This document shows, one piece after another, positions 1 to 10,556 of a DNA stretch of 64,000 nucleotides. Under the pieces are notes generated by a model. That model was not told the DNA's origin and did not search any database. It was given only the letters and a program-made list of their open reading frames with translations. How positions within the stretch are numbered: the first letter of the stretch is position 1; each line of letters opens with the position of its first letter. The stretch is taken from the NCBI RefSeq assembly GCF_963678975.1, contig NC_089272.1:8972408-9036407 (forward strand), written 5' to 3'. Made by a program: the position numbers and the translations under genes. This stretch comes from Dysidea avara. Taxonomy: Eukaryota; Porifera; Demospongiae; Dictyoceratida; Dysideidae.

Positions 1-751
1 ACCATTAATTCACTTGGATATATAGGCTTGGACAATGATTGGGGACTATGCTAGCTGCATGTTTCACGCCTCATATGCAGCTTCAATAGCTATAGACAAT
101 AATTTTTTGAAAATGCACTAAAATGTCAGTTTCGTCGAAAATGGTATATACAGGCATTCAGGCTATAGCTGAAGGCTTCTATTCTAGTCTTAGTGTGTAT
201 ACTTTAAATTCTCCATTAATGTTACTAGCAGTATAGTGACCTTAAGTGGTTCTTACAAGCCAATATGTTAGTAATATAAAGTGTGACACATAATAGTTTA
301 ATTGAATCACCGCACACAATGGTTTTATTGTTCTATACCGGCTATATCTTATACCTATTTACTTGGTTAAACACTGCAGCATTTTTACCACAGTTTCAAA
401 AATCATTGTGGTGGTTGTTCAAACTTGACTACCTCTCAATGTTCAAAACCAATGTTTAAATTCTGAGCTGGATTTTTGAGCACTGCTCAAAAGTATAATA
501 GGCTATATATTTTCAAAGCATAATTAGCTCAAGCCTAGCAGAGAATAACCAAATCTGTTATTCACTTTAATTTAACTTGATGTGCTTTGCACTTAGAGCA
601 ACTGATTGTGACAACCAGCAAGGATTAACATTTTAGGACTTATTTATGTAGAAAATCAGGTACAATTACAGCAGATACTGTATACACAGCAATGTTACTT
701 AGCAGTTTTCAACAGATTTGTGTGTATGTGTGTGTGGAGTCAGTAGAGGTG

Positions 752-1188
752 ACCAAGCTGAATGAGCTGTACAAGAAATTTTCGGGACAAAAGGTGGAAT
801 TGTAATTTTATTTTATTTAAACTATTGTGATAATGAGTCAGTGAATGCTGCATGTAGTTGAGATTCATACCAGCATTGGCAAAATTTGCATTTAGTGGGT
901 TCTCTATAATATCCACTGTTTTACCCATAAATGTGTGAAAGCATCTCAGTGTTATGACCAGACCACCCTCACTGTTGGCTAGTGTTACAGTAGGTTAGGA
1001 TGATTACCAATCAAGTTAAAGCTCCACTTGATGTCCATGTAGCTATTTAAGTTACTGTATATTTCACCATTTTACGCAGGGTCATGGGTGTCACATGGTT
1101 ATATAGGAAAGGTTTCACCATTATTACAACAACACTTCACAAAGCACTGACATAAAATTCATCATGAAGATTGTACTGCATGGCCACT
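752..1188. other. Left-arm-specific insertion, no gene seen
   Basis: This stretch follows GGAGTCAGTAGAGGT and ends before CAAAGTTGCAGG. In the right arm the two flanks are almost adjacent (around 31470-31505). It was therefore gained here or lost there after the arms were duplicated. I see no coding potential and no clear terminal repeats. Confidence 0.5.
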
Positions 1189-1262
1189 CAAAGTTGCAGG
1201 ACTCTAAAACAGTATACATGCAATATAAAATAATATTAATTAAGTGTGAGTATAAGTCACAA

Positions 1263-1524
1263 TAATATGTGACCGGGCCTACGAAAACAGGGCATGTGGG
1301 CACAAACTACATCCCGCCACTTTACTGGTCATATCTCAGTCCTGGAACAGAATATTTGCATTCTGTAACTTGCATCATAAAGTAAATTAAATGCTTACTA
1401 AGAGCTAAAAATTACATTTCCATAGCATAATGGTACAAAAAGTTATAAGTGATGAAAGTTTGAAAAAGTAGACAAAAATCATGTGCCCACATGCCCTATT
1501 TTCGCAGGCCCAGTCACATATTAT
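1263..1524. mobile_element. MITE with TGTGACCGGGCC ends
   Basis: The termini are long inverted repeats: ATAATATGTGACCGGGCC on the left against GGCCCAGTCACATATTAT on the right. The inner part of the repeat carries GGGCATGTGGGCACA and its complement. The right arm of the big inverted repeat lacks the element at the matching site (about 31389-31431), so it moved after the arm duplication. A second, degraded copy is near 38460-38690, and lone end-like sequences occur near 10626 and 23528. Confidence 0.7.
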
Positions 1525-1670
1525 GATCATTATAAACAATTATCCTTGAAAATGATATCTGGTATTTCTGTTGCTTGATATTATGACATTCTTTTCTTGT
1601 GCATTATACTCCTTGACTATACAGCATGGTCAATAGCTGTAAAGAGCTCAAATACTTTAATTATATATAG

Positions 1671-1825
1671 ATGGTACCGGTGAAATTGCAGTTCCAGTTT
1701 ACAACTGTTACATTGATTCAGATGGTACTGACCTTCCTGGTGACTTAATGACTACAATATCAGCTCATCGTGGACTGTATAGTGTCGTGCATGAGATCAA
1801 TGAAGGTGTTAATGTACTTGTATGA
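1671..1825 (+). pseudogene. Exon-like fragment, 51 codons, unknown protein
   Basis: A splice-acceptor-like TATATATAG precedes an open frame that begins DGTGEIAVPVYNCYIDSDG and stops with TGA at 1823-1825. The matching segment in the other arm (31266-31110, minus) keeps most residues but has an in-frame stop. It looks like a terminal exon captured within the duplicated element. I do not recognise the family and infer no function. Confidence 0.35.
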
Positions 1826-2171
1826 AAATCTGGCTCCTAATTTAATCATGCTTCATGTCAACGACATAAGATTACCTTTCCCAGAACCTCTTATAATTGT
1901 GTTTATGTGATGTGTATTAAGCCATTATACTTTTCATCATCATTTAGATAGCACTGTAGCTGTAATGCATGGATGTAGGTACATTATATGCTCAGGCATC
2001 ACAGCCGATAAACCTCCAGTAGCCTCTTGCTCTGCCAGTGGATTGTGCCAGTCAACTTCAATACTGTGAACGCTAATAGTTAGTTACTAATAATAGTATC
2101 AGCTAAAGTTTTGTTATTATGTCATTTATAATAATTTATCTTGTCGGCATTAAGCTGCAAGTTTAATTGTA

Positions 2172-2359
2172 CAGTGGAACCTCTCTAATATAGACATTGT
2201 GGGATCCAGAATTTTTGGCCACTTTTTGCTGTAATATAGAGGTTTTCCTTTTTTCAGAGGTAAAAATGTATTGACCAGGCTGGTTGGGACCAAAATTTTT
2301 GTCCTTATTATGGAGGTCTTTTTCTATTGTGTCCTTAATTCGGGGGAGAGGTTCCACTG
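2172..2359. mobile_element. Mariner-like MITE, CAGTGGAACCTCT ends
   Basis: Terminal inverted repeats CAGTGGAACCTCTCT and GAGAGGTTCCACTG are flanked on both sides by TA, the target duplication of Tc1/mariner elements. The interior has no ORF. Sister copies are at 15098-15248 and at 30531-30723, the latter being the copy in the other inverted-repeat arm. Confidence 0.8.
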
Positions 2360-2684
2360 TATGTGCTAGTTAGCTATAGTGTTTTTACCCCTAATGTTTA
2401 CAGCAGCTGATCCAGGGATTATCAAAGGGGGTGCACCAGTATATGGAGTAGGGATCTGTGCCCCCCAGAAGCTAAAGCATTCTGCGGGACAATATATCTT
2501 GAATGGTTTAGATCACACTGCTTTTTATGTGGACTATACATTGATCAAGAGTTGTATAGAGTGACAATCATGCCAGCAGATTATTATTATAGACCTAAAG
2601 AATGGCATACACAAGATCGCATACATTTTATTTGCAAGATATCCTTAGCAGGCTAAATGTACCAATGTATCTGTAGATGTCAGG

Positions 2685-2736
2685 TGACTGTTCTATTAGA
2701 GTGTTAGCTGACTGCTCTATTAGAGTATCTCGATCT
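2685..2736 (-). repeat. TCTATTAGAG motif dimer
   Basis: Two copies of TGACTG(C/T)TCTATTAGAGT are spaced 24 bp apart, and the second continues into ATCTCGATC. The counterpart in the other arm is at 30152-30204. Function unknown. Confidence 0.85.
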
Positions 2737-2877
2737 TGTATAACGCGTACGCATTCTAGTAATTGTAAGGCCACCTCGAAGGCCACAGGAAGCTATAGGT
2801 CGGCACAGTAGGGCACTTTGTGCCTGGCCTTACGCCTTCTCAAAGATCTATGATCGAGTCTATGATAAAGCCAATGG

Positions 2878-3020
2878 GGGACCACTTATGGCAGAGGGGG
2901 ACCAACTGTGGCAGCGTAAGTTGTCCGGGGGGGACAAGTTGCAGCGCTGCAAGTAGTCCGGGGGGACCAAGTATGGTTGCTGCAACTGGTCCGGGGGGAC
3001 CGATTTTGGGGGGACCCGTT
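2878..3020. repeat. GGTCC-rich degenerate minisatellite
   Basis: A series of GGGGGACCA, AGTCCGGGGGGACCAA and similar units is separated by short TTGCAGC or TGCAAG spacers. The units include near-palindromes of the form GGTCCCCCCGGACC. Related arrays are at 29878-30006 and, more diverged, 33060-33185. Open frames on both strands here are by-products of the repeat. Confidence 0.75.
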
Positions 3021-3031
3021 GTAGCATGACA

Positions 3032-3525
3032 GACCCCTATCATCACACTAGTATTAGTAAACTAGAAATGATTCAACACCGCGCTGCTCGTTTCGTTTTG
3101 AACAAACCCCGGCACAGATCTAACCAAAACCATGATAGCATCACAGACATGTTAACCAGTCTTGAATGGCCTACACTTCAAAACAGAAGAACAATTGCTA
3201 GACTCACCTTCCTATTCAAGATTGTCAGGAACTTACTAGCAATACCTGATCATTGCTTACCGTCACCAACTCCAGTGTCCTCCACCCGTGCTCAACATCC
3301 TCTCAAGCTAACTCAATTGCAAAAAAGAGTTGATGTGTACAAATACTCCTTCCTCCCTCGAACAATTATTCAATGGAACTCCCTTCAAATTCCTAACATC
3401 GACACAATAGATCTTGAAACATTTAAGAACGCTGTAAGTAATATAATATAATGCGTGATTGTAATGCTCATTAGCGTGTTGCCCCTAGTGGGTTTTGCTA
3501 ATTAACAATAATAATAATAATAATT
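3032..3525 (+). mobile_element. 5'-truncated LINE, reverse transcriptase tail
   Basis: The frame from 3026 to 3451 encodes the far C-terminus of a CR1/L2/Jockey-type LINE ORF2: ISKLEMIQHRAARFVLNKP, then LTSLEWPTLQNRR, then FLPRTIIQWNSLQ. These are the conserved blocks that follow the RT fingers and thumb in such elements. The stop at 3449 is followed by a short 3' UTR with the phrase GTTTTGCTAATTAAC and an AAT-repeat tail (3507-3525). The catalytic part is missing. It abuts the inner edge of the inverted-repeat arm. Confidence 0.85.
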
Positions 3526-3761
3526 ATACATCACTTCTCCGTAGAACGACCTGCCGAATTTGTTTTCTAGAGTATCCCAAGCTTTTGATCGTTCGAAAAA
3601 GTATTAACGGTACTAATACTTGCCCAAGTCCCAGTGTTTTAAAATATCTCATTCTGCAGTTCGCTTAAATATATATAGACCTATCTGGTCTAACCATTAA
3701 GGCGTCTACAATGGCAAATTCTTCGGCTCTACCTAAAAGTGGTTTAGAGTCTAATTGGCCA

Positions 3762-5335
3762 TTTTTTTTATTTATTTATTTATTAATGCTTTATAGTACA
3801 CACATACAATCATAAGCTTAGGTACACACACAGATACAAGAATTGACAATACACATGGTGTACTAAAGGTCTGTAGGCTTGTTCCTACAGCCAAAAGTAG
3901 TAATTATAAAATAATAATAAAAGAACACATGATAAATTGTCTAAGACAGTGTGTAGTTAATCGAGAAATGATCAGTAACACACCGACTACAGGGACAGTG
4001 GTAGTGCAGTGTATGAGGGTTGAGGGGGTCAAAGTTATGAATGAAATGATTCCAGAAGTGGGACTTGACTCTGTTCCTGATAGTATCAATAGACAGATTG
4101 ACGTCAATTAATGGAAGCGCATTCCATAAGCGACAGATCCTTACAAAGTAAAAGTGTCGTTGCTTGTTAGTGGTGGAGGGATTGTGATGTAATTTGAAGC
4201 CTCCTGATCTGGCACTGGTAGAGAAGGAAATGAAATGGTGAATGTTGAAACTACTGGTTGGATTTTTGATAGATTTGATGAAAAACATGATGTCTGAAAG
4301 TTCAAAGGTGTACATTAATGGGAGAAGCTCTAGTTTGAGAAGTCTAGTTTTATAGTCGGAAATGTAATCGTTCAAAATATACTTTGTGGCTCGTCTCTGA
4401 AGATGTTCTAGGTTACTGATGTCTTTCACTAAATATGGATGCCAGATAGGGGAGCAGTACATGAGCTGAGACCTGATTAGAGATACGTATAGCTTAACTT
4501 TAGTCAGTGGTGGTATAGATGAACTGAAGGTTCTTCGTACAAGACCCAATGTCTTATAAGCTTTACTTAAAATAATGTCATGATGAGTTTTCCATTCAAG
4601 ATTATCACTTAATGTAACTCCGAGATCTTTATGCGATTGTTTAGTAATGATTATGTTACCACTAATAGTATATGATGTAGGATACTTCCGGTTAAAAGAT
4701 AAATGGCAGCTTTTAGATGAGTTAAAATCTAAATTAGAGGATGTACTCCAGCTAAAGAGGTTGTCAATGTCACGTTGTAACAGTTGTTCGCCAGGAGGTG
4801 TCTTAATGTGCCTGAAACATTTGGTGTCATCTGCAAAGAGTAAAGCCTCACTGTCAGTAATAGAATTAGGTAGATCATTCATAAACATGATAAAGAGAAG
4901 TGGACCGAGAATACTGCCCTGGGGTACCCCAGATTCAACAGATAAAAGATCAGAGTAACAGTTATTAATAGAAACAAACTGGGATCTGGTGCTAAGGTAG
5001 GCTTGAAGCCAAAGCCACAAGCTACCTGAAATGTTAAAGTTATGAAGTTTGGACAATAGATAAGAATGGGAAACCGAATCAAAAGCCTTACTGATATCTA
5101 AGTAGATGGCATCAAATTGGTCACGAGAAGAAAATGCATTGTGTAGAAATAGAAGTAGCTGTTGAGTAGTAGACCGATTGCGCATAAATCCAAACTGAGC
5201 AGGGTTGATGTAGGCCGAAATGTGATCAACCATTTTGTTGTAGATGATACGCTCTAGAACTTTAGATGTATTACTGAGTAGAGAAATTGGACTATAAGAA
5301 CGCAGAAAGCAAGCACGCCTCATCCTATTGTACAA
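3762..5335 (-). mobile_element. LINE, 5'-truncated, minus strand
   Basis: The element runs from about 5335 down to an AAAT-repeat tail at 3762-3788 (read on minus as AATAAATAAATAAATAAAAA). It carries one long RT frame (3941-5335). The 3' UTR includes a CA-rich stretch. The 5' half, including any endonuclease, is missing. At its 5' edge it touches another LINE fragment on the opposite strand (from about 5336), so one inserted next to or into the other. Confidence 0.85.
3941..5335 (-). CDS. LINE reverse transcriptase (ORF2 C-terminal part)
   Basis: The open frame has 464 codons. The RT blocks appear in order: SYSPISLLSNTSKVLERII (RT0/1), NRSTTQQLLLFLH, LDISKAFDSVSH with the first catalytic aspartate, SGVPQGSILGPLLFIMFMND, and LLFADDTKCF with the FADD catalytic pair. 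The thumb and tail follow (LGVTLSDNLEWKTHH, HLQRRATKYIL, RICRLWNALP). The enzyme would perform target-primed reverse transcription of its own mRNA. The frame is uninterrupted, so the copy is fairly young, but it lacks an N-terminal endonuclease and cannot be autonomous. The superfamily is inferred as CR1/L2/Jockey-like from the FADD box and domain style. Confidence 0.85.
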   Translation of the reverse strand: MYNRMRRACFLRSYSPISLLSNTSKVLERIIYNKMVDHISAYINPAQFGFMRNRSTTQQLLLFLHNAFSSRDQFDAIYLDISKAFDSVSHSYLLSKLHNFNISGSLWLWLQAYLSTRSQFVSINNCYSDLLSVESGVPQGSILGPLLFIMFMNDLPNSITDSEALLFADDTKCFRHIKTPPGEQLLQRDIDNLFSWSTSSNLDFNSSKSCHLSFNRKYPTSYTISGNIIITKQSHKDLGVTLSDNLEWKTHHDIILSKAYKTLGLVRRTFSSSIPPLTKVKLYVSLIRSQLMYCSPIWHPYLVKDISNLEHLQRRATKYILNDYISDYKTRLLKLELLPLMYTFELSDIMFFIKSIKNPTSSFNIHHFISFSTSARSGGFKLHHNPSTTNKQRHFYFVRICRLWNALPLIDVNLSIDTIRNRVKSHFWNHFIHNFDPLNPHTLHYHCPCSRCVTDHFSINYTLS

Positions 5336-5389
5336 GATAGTTAATCATTTATTACTGGTCCCAAATTGCTGTCTGCCATCATTAAATCA

Positions 5390-5895
5390 AACTGCTACCA
5401 GAGCCCATCATGATCAGACTTATACAATCTTCAGTAAACACGTATCTCTATTCATTCCTACCCAGAACTATTCCCCATTGGAATGATCTATGTATCCCAA
5501 ATCTATCTACCATTGATCTTGAAACATTTAAACAATCAACTACTCCTACTTTATAGTTAACTGTAACTTAGCACTTATTCTATTTATTGCAACTTAGCAC
5601 TCACTGTAATTTAGTATTCATTGTAATTCTAGCACTTATTGTAACTTACCACTTAGCTACTGTAATTTAGCACTAATTGTAACCTAACACCTATTGTAAC
5701 TTAGCACTTATTGTAACTTAGTACTAATCATTATTGTTACAGTAGCTAACTTAAACTAGAGGCACTTATGTTATTGTAACTTAAGCTAGGCACTTATGTG
5801 TACGTACCGTGTACATTAGCGTAAAAACCCTGTCGGGTGTTGCTACATTAGCGTAAAAACCCTGTCGAGTGTTTGCTAATCAATAATTACATAAT
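5390..5895 (+). mobile_element. Short LINE 3' fragment with repeat-rich UTR
   Basis: Around 5424-5556 a frame reads YLYSFLPRTIPHWNDLCIP and then STIDLETFKQS, matching the C-terminus of the element at 3032-3525. Downstream the 3' UTR has expanded into a minisatellite and a 30-bp duplication (ACATTAGCGTAAAAACCCTG twice, 5814 and 5848). It ends in TTTGCTAATCAATAATT, like the tail of the first copy. Confidence 0.7.
5565..5765 (+). repeat. TTGTAACTTAGCACTTA minisatellite
   Basis: About ten imperfect tandem copies of a 17-18 bp unit (TGTAACTTAGCACTTAT and variants such as TGTAATTTAGCACTAAT). It lies in the 3' part of a LINE fragment and probably arose by local slippage there. Confidence 0.8.
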
Positions 5896-6130
5896 TACAT
5901 AACCAAGTAATAAGAATAATAAGAAATGACGACATAAATAATTATAATTAATGTACAGGACTAACTACGAAGTGCACAACGAATACTCCCCGGGGTTGTG
6001 TTAGACGATACACGAACATCAAAATTAACTGGGTTTTTTCGCCAGTGCCTTCGTTAATGAGTTAGGTTTTCTAATAGACGCCGTCCTTTCCAGTTCTTAA
6101 TAACCGGTTCAAACACAACACGCGTTAGTT

Positions 6131-6993
6131 ACTAGGCGTTCAACTGCAAGATGATATTAAAGCTTGCATTGAATGGTCAGTAATGTGGCAGTTGCCTTTC
6201 AACATTTCTAAATGTAAAATACTACATATAGGTCAGTTTAATCCAAGATATTGTTATAAGATGGATGGGATGGACATTGTTAAGGTAAATGAGGAAAAGG
6301 ATTTGGGGGTGTTGATTGATGGCAATCTCAAGTTTCATAGTCAGTGTTCGGCAGTGGTTAATAAGGCTAATAGACTTCTTGGCCTTATTAAACAGACCTT
6401 TTCGGATATTTCTGTAGATTCATTTACATGTTTATACAAATCAATAGTACGTCCTATTTTAGAATATGGTAACTTGGTTTGGGGACCTTACTATAAAACA
6501 GACATCCAAAAATTAGAAAAAATCCAACGGAAAGCAACTAGAATGATCAAATCTATAAGAAATCTTGACTACGAGGAACGATTGAAAGTACTTAACTTGC
6601 CATCATTACATTATAGACGTTATAGAGGTGACATGATTGCTGTCTACAATATGCTACATGATAAGTATGATATAGACCATTCTGATTTTTTTACTTTTTC
6701 ACCCATTACCCATACCAGAGGTCATACATTTAAGCTATTTAAATATTTTTCAAGAACAGATGCCAGGAAATATTTTTTTACAAGAAGAGTTGTTGAACCA
6801 TGGAATAATTTACCCCAAGAAGTAGCATGTGCAGCATCAGTTGATGATTTTAAGAAATTGATTGACCAATATTCATCTAACACTATGTATAAATGTATGT
6901 AATTAGTCTACTTGTACTTTTTTTACCTGTTGATCAGGTGTAACAGGCTGTTTAGCCTTATAAATTACCTGTAATAAATAATAATAATAATAA
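6131..6993 (+). mobile_element. 5'-truncated LINE of a second family
   Basis: The frame is already open upstream of the first methionine (LQDDIKACIEWSVMWQ from about 6143), so the copy is truncated within the RT. The tail is an AAT repeat at 6974-6993 after GCCTTATAAATTACCTG. Its protein is clearly different from the two LINEs before it. Confidence 0.85.
6183..6902 (+). CDS. LINE reverse transcriptase C-terminal region
   Basis: 239 codons with no internal stop. Recognisable are the post-catalytic blocks: FNISKCKILHIGQFN, KDLGVLIDGNLKFHSQCS, SIVRPILEYGNLVWGPYYK, KLEKIQRKATRMIKSIRNL, LPSLHYRRYRGDMIAVYNML and RRVVEPWNNLPQEV. The FADD/YADD catalytic motif lies upstream and is missing. Such tails are typical of Jockey/CR1/RTE-X-like ORF2 proteins in invertebrates. 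This is a dead-on-arrival insertion with a still clean frame; the protein is not expected to be active. Confidence 0.85.
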   Translation: MWQLPFNISKCKILHIGQFNPRYCYKMDGMDIVKVNEEKDLGVLIDGNLKFHSQCSAVVNKANRLLGLIKQTFSDISVDSFTCLYKSIVRPILEYGNLVWGPYYKTDIQKLEKIQRKATRMIKSIRNLDYEERLKVLNLPSLHYRRYRGDMIAVYNMLHDKYDIDHSDFFTFSPITHTRGHTFKLFKYFSRTDARKYFFTRRVVEPWNNLPQEVACAASVDDFKKLIDQYSSNTMYKCM

Positions 6994-7025
6994 CTTGTAT
7001 AACCTGTTTGAGTAACTACGACCGC

Positions 7026-7133
7026 GTAGCAACCAGTTTATATACACTGCGCGTAAAGCCAAACATTGAACTCGTACAACCGGTTCGAGAACCAGGTTTG
7101 CAATTCTTAGCAACCAGTTCATATGCGCTGCGC
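7026..7133 (+). repeat. 80-bp direct duplication
   Basis: AGCAACCAGTTTATATACAC followed by TGCGCGT at 7026 recurs with few changes at 7107 (AGCAACCAGTTCATATGCGC then TGCGCGT). The intervening sequence carries AACCGGTTCGAGAACC. This GC-rich stretch follows the LINE tail and resembles the block just before it (TAACCGGTTC at 6099), so the LINE may have landed in a short repetitive unit. Confidence 0.6.
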
Positions 7134-7139
7134 GTTAAA

Positions 7140-8570
7140 ATAAGCATTGGATACTACAAAATTCGACTCGACGCTTCGACATGAGAACTCACCGGGTGGA
7201 GCTAGGGCAGCGTACTCTGTAAAAAGATCGAGATACTGGTGTGAGAGACACTCGACCAAACTAAGGGAGAATACACGAGCGCCTTACACGAAGACAACAG
7301 GCTGGAGTAGAAGGTTTTGTTTTATAATCAGGACTTAGACTGTTTGAATTTCTTTTAAACCATTTCCCCTAGGTTAACCGGGAAACTTTTGTTATTATGA
7401 AATTCATCCTAAAAGGTTGGGGCCTAAAAGGTAGCACAGGACGATGTCAAACACGAAAATTTTAATTAATGGAGCCATATAAATAGTGGGGCCCTTGGGG
7501 TGGAGTGGGAGGCTAGGGGGCTGAAGCCCTCCTAGGTCTGCTGAGCCCCCCTCAGAATGATATCACATCCTTTTTGGAGTGGGGCTGAAAACCATGATAA
7601 AGATTGATATACTCTAATAGAATGTTGAAATATAATTTCACCAACTGTGTTGTGGAAGTAATACAAATATTTGTATTTGTTTATACCTAAGTTACTGTTT
7701 GTGAAGACATTTTATTAAACTTTTAGAAGTTTCTTCGAGTGAAACAAGCTCTTGAAGGATTGTATCTCTGTCACTGGGAAGAAATATGTCAAAAATGCTT
7801 CCACAGGACCTAATAAATTTAATGTACAGTATCACCATGTCCCAGAACTGCCCATATATGGAGCCTACAGCTTTTGCTGCATTTGGCGACGGAAAAACAT
7901 GGTAGTGATAGCTGGAGCTGAGCAATGTACAGGCTGGGCTGGCTTACCTGTCTTGCTACAACATATTGTAGTGTTTCACCTGCCTCAAACTACACTGTAC
8001 TGTAGTGACAAAAACATTAAATAGGAAGGGCTTTGTGTTCACTTTAAACCTTTCACGCTGCTAGACTCAGTAGACTGGTTTTATGGGTGTCTCAAAAAGT
8101 GTTGATAGGCATTCAAAATTTTGAATGATTGCCTATGATTATACTGTAACCTTAAATAGTTTTGACTAAAAGTTGGTGTTTTAGTTGAAACGCTTCAAAT
8201 TGTACTCTATAAATTAATTTTGGTGAACTTTGAGATGTTGTGAAAGCTATAATGGCTACAACATCCTGGGGGGGCTGTGCCCCCCAGACCCCCTGCTGCC
8301 AGAGATTCTACTCTGGTCAGCCCCCCCATATCAAATACTTCCTCTGCCACTGCTCCAACAACTATTTTCTACCCGGCTATACCTTTTAAAATACACAAAC
8401 ATACACAAAACACATGTGTGTACTTCTTTTGAAGGTGTTTGCCTACATGTTTTCCTTGTGTGTAGATGTGTATGTTTTTGTGCATGCATGCATGTGTGTG
8501 TGTGTGCGTGCGTGCGTGTGTGTGAGAGGTGTATGAAGGAATTTAGAAAAGAAGTTTCCAATATAGATAA
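7140..8570. other. No gene identified
   Basis: This stretch holds a lone motif copy (7602-7624, TATACTCTAATAGAATG) and two G/C-run fragments (around 7490-7560 and 8265-8340) that resemble ends of dispersed repeats. There are a few open frames of 63-114 codons without recognisable domains or splice context. A purine/pyrimidine TG stretch lies at 8480-8525. Confidence 0.5.
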
Positions 8571-8571
8571 A

Positions 8572-8690
8572 TGACTGCTATATTAGAGTAGTTTATTGCC
8601 TGACAGCTTTATTAGAGTATCTCAATATTTTCACCAAAATTACAGTTCAGAACAATGGTACAAGTGTTGCTATTGTGTGAGAGACTAAGA
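8572..8690 (+). repeat. Dispersed repeat carrying motif dimer
   Basis: TGACTGCTATATTAGAGTAG and TGACAGCTTTATTAGAGTAT are followed by TTCACCAAAATTACAGTTCA. The same order, including TTCACCAAAATCATGATTCA, recurs at 59230-59340. Here the dimer is therefore part of a repeat at least 110 bp long. Confidence 0.65.
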
Positions 8691-9200
8691 ATAATTTAAA
8701 ATGTGTACTGTTCCATGATAGATTCCGGCCTGAAGTTTCAACTTGTTAAGGTTTAAACTACAGATATAGTATCTACATAAATACGGTTGGAAATCTTCAC
8801 AATAACTTGATCTTCTCTCCATTTCCTGTTCCATCCGACCCTCATGGCATATATCATAAATTGTATGGAGCAGAATTTTCTTCTTTTCCACTGACAGTCT
8901 ATGTGCCTTGGGTGTGCAGCACTTTCTGTAGTAGACTAAAGCACAGTTGAACTGAAATGTCAAGGCCAACTACTCGAGATTGAATGGTGGCAATTACACT
9001 TTGCTCTTATATATTTCAGTCCATTACACAATGCTACAAATGAAGAGTTACAGTATGTACAAAATAGAAGTACATTTACTTGAGGTGTGAAAAGGGCTTT
9101 CCAAGAGATTTCTCCTAAATATATCATGTGATGTCAATCATGAATTGAGACCTGCAATGGTAGGGCAATGCCTGCTCATGCCCACCCTGGCCATGGCTAC

Positions 9201-9311
9201 ACCTATGGTGTGTGTATGTGTGCGTGTGCATGTGTGTGTGTACATGTGCATGTATGTGTATCTGTCAAATATGTGTGCACATAATTATGTGTGCACTTAT
9301 CTATGTACATA

Positions 9312-9378
<67 letters not shown>

Positions 9379-9470
9379 TGTGCATATCTAATGATGTGTG
9401 TGTACATGTACAGTATTTGAGTGTGTGCGCGTGCATGTGTGTGTGTGTGTGTGTGTGTGTGAATTTTTGT
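9201..9470. repeat. TG/CA microsatellite cluster
   Basis: A long pure TG run (about 9313-9375) and a shorter one (about 9437-9461) are embedded in TG-rich degenerate sequence. Histidine/threonine-rich and cysteine/valine-rich open frames here are artefacts of the repeat. Confidence 0.95.
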
Positions 9471-9673
9471 GCCCATATGTGTACATAGTTTAGTGGGTGG
9501 CGATGATTTTGTGGTAGCTATAGTCTGGCTAGTAGTTTTTTTTGTATGATAACTGATGAGGTTCTTGGAATACATCTCAGTTTTTCTACTTGTTATTTTG
9601 CCATTAGTTAAGTCAACCCAGCAGTAGTAATGGAAAAGTGTTGACACTAAAGAAATGATTGGCAACTTCATAC

Positions 9674-10046
9674 CAGGGCCGACCACAGGGGGCCAACTGG
9701 GGCATTTTTCCCCAGGCTCCAGCCTGAAAGGGGCCCTAGGAGGCTCCATGAAGGGCCCCTTGAATACCTGTTTAAAAGATCAATCTACTCTAATAGAGCA
9801 GTCAGATCTAGGTACTCTAATAGAGCAGTCAGAGTATTTTTCAGAGGAGCAGTGTAGCAAGCTTATAAATAAGGAGATATGGTTAGCGAGGCCTCGCTAT
9901 TGTCATTGTCAGCATGTAATGACTTTTTTTTGGTCTACAACTAACATCTTGGGTGAAGTTGTGATTCAGAATGGGAAACCTCCTTGCCCCTGGGGCTCCA
10001 CTTTAACTCTTTGCCCTGGGCCCCTTAATTTCTCTGGGTGGCCCTG
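9674..10046 (+). mobile_element. hAT-type MITE, CAGGGCCG ends, copy 1
   Basis: Terminal inverted repeats CAGGGCCGACC and GGGTGGCCCTG. The interior is homologous to 17930-18279: GAATACCTGTTTAAAAGATC, a dimer of the CTCTAATAGAG motif, GGAGCAGTGTAGCAAGCTTA, a T-run, and CCTGGGCCCCTTAATTTCTC. The flanks give no clean 8-bp duplication here, unlike the other copies. It has no transposase. Confidence 0.8.
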
Positions 10047-10311
10047 CCCCCTACATCTTACTTATTGGGTTGGAAGGAGGGGGATTTGTGCCATAATCTG
10101 TGAACCTCCTGCTGAATACTAATCTGTGAAGTACATGGTAATCAATAAAGCAAAGTGTAAGATTCTCTAGTAGCAATAAATAGTTTGAGTTTGGCCACTT
10201 TTCCATTGTACATAGCATTGCTGTATACATAGAAGGTTACCAAACTCAAATTATTTATACAAGGTAAAGGTTACCATAAATGCTATGCAATGGTGACATA
10301 ACCAGCTGATA

Positions 10312-10556
10312 CAGCAGGACCTTGAATCTTGATTATCTGAACTCTTTATTATCTGAACAGTGTAAGTGACGGTTATATTTGAGTATTCTGTTATTAGGTG
10401 AACGTTCTAGTAGAGTAAGTGTATGTTCTATTAGAGCAGTTGAACGGAACTTACTATATTAATGAATGGGCTTGATTTATACAAACGAATTCACTAATCT
10501 TAACACTTTTATAACTGAACTGGCACACAGATGCTTGGATAGTGGAGGTCCTACTG
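10312..10556. mobile_element. Pogo/Tigger-like MITE with TA flanks
   Basis: The ends are CAGCAGGACCTTGAATCTTG and its partner GGAGGTCCTACTG. TA flanks both sides, and TTATCTGAAC motifs lie inside each end, as in pogo-like elements. The interior carries GTTCTATTAGAGCAGT and a diverged second copy of the motif (10404-10442). Related elements are at 36458 and 48476. Confidence 0.7.

Larger units (their letters stand above)
1..3031 (+). repeat. Left arm of a large inverted repeat
   Basis: Reads as the reverse complement of 29868-32440. Landmarks shared in order are the ATTAATTCACTTGGATATAT start, the GGATTAACATTTTAGGACTT stretch, the exon-like piece at 1671, a mariner-like MITE at 2172, the motif dimer at 2685 and the GGTCC-rich minisatellite ending GTAGCATGACAG at 3031. 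The arms differ by substitutions and by segments present only here (about 752-1188 and the MITE at 1263-1524), so this is an old duplication and not a cloning artefact. The arm may continue left of base 1. The inner edge is cut by a LINE fragment. Confidence 0.85.

Noticed and set aside
2820..3046. Pro/Gly-rich protein on both strands (also 29838-30086)
   Set aside because: Explained by the GGTCC minisatellite; composition and two-strand openness follow from the repeat.
4647..4958. 103-codon plus-strand ORF
   Set aside because: Antisense shadow of the LINE reverse transcriptase frame.
7752..8024. 90-codon plus-strand ORF
   Set aside because: No domain, no splice or promoter context, and an antisense frame of similar length overlaps it.
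9203..9749. His/Thr- and Cys/Val-rich open frames
   Set aside because: Microsatellite artefacts at 9313-9461.
9655..10122. 155-codon ORF with repeated TLIEQS
   Set aside because: It lies within a hAT-type MITE, and the repeated TLIEQS is the translation of the motif dimer.
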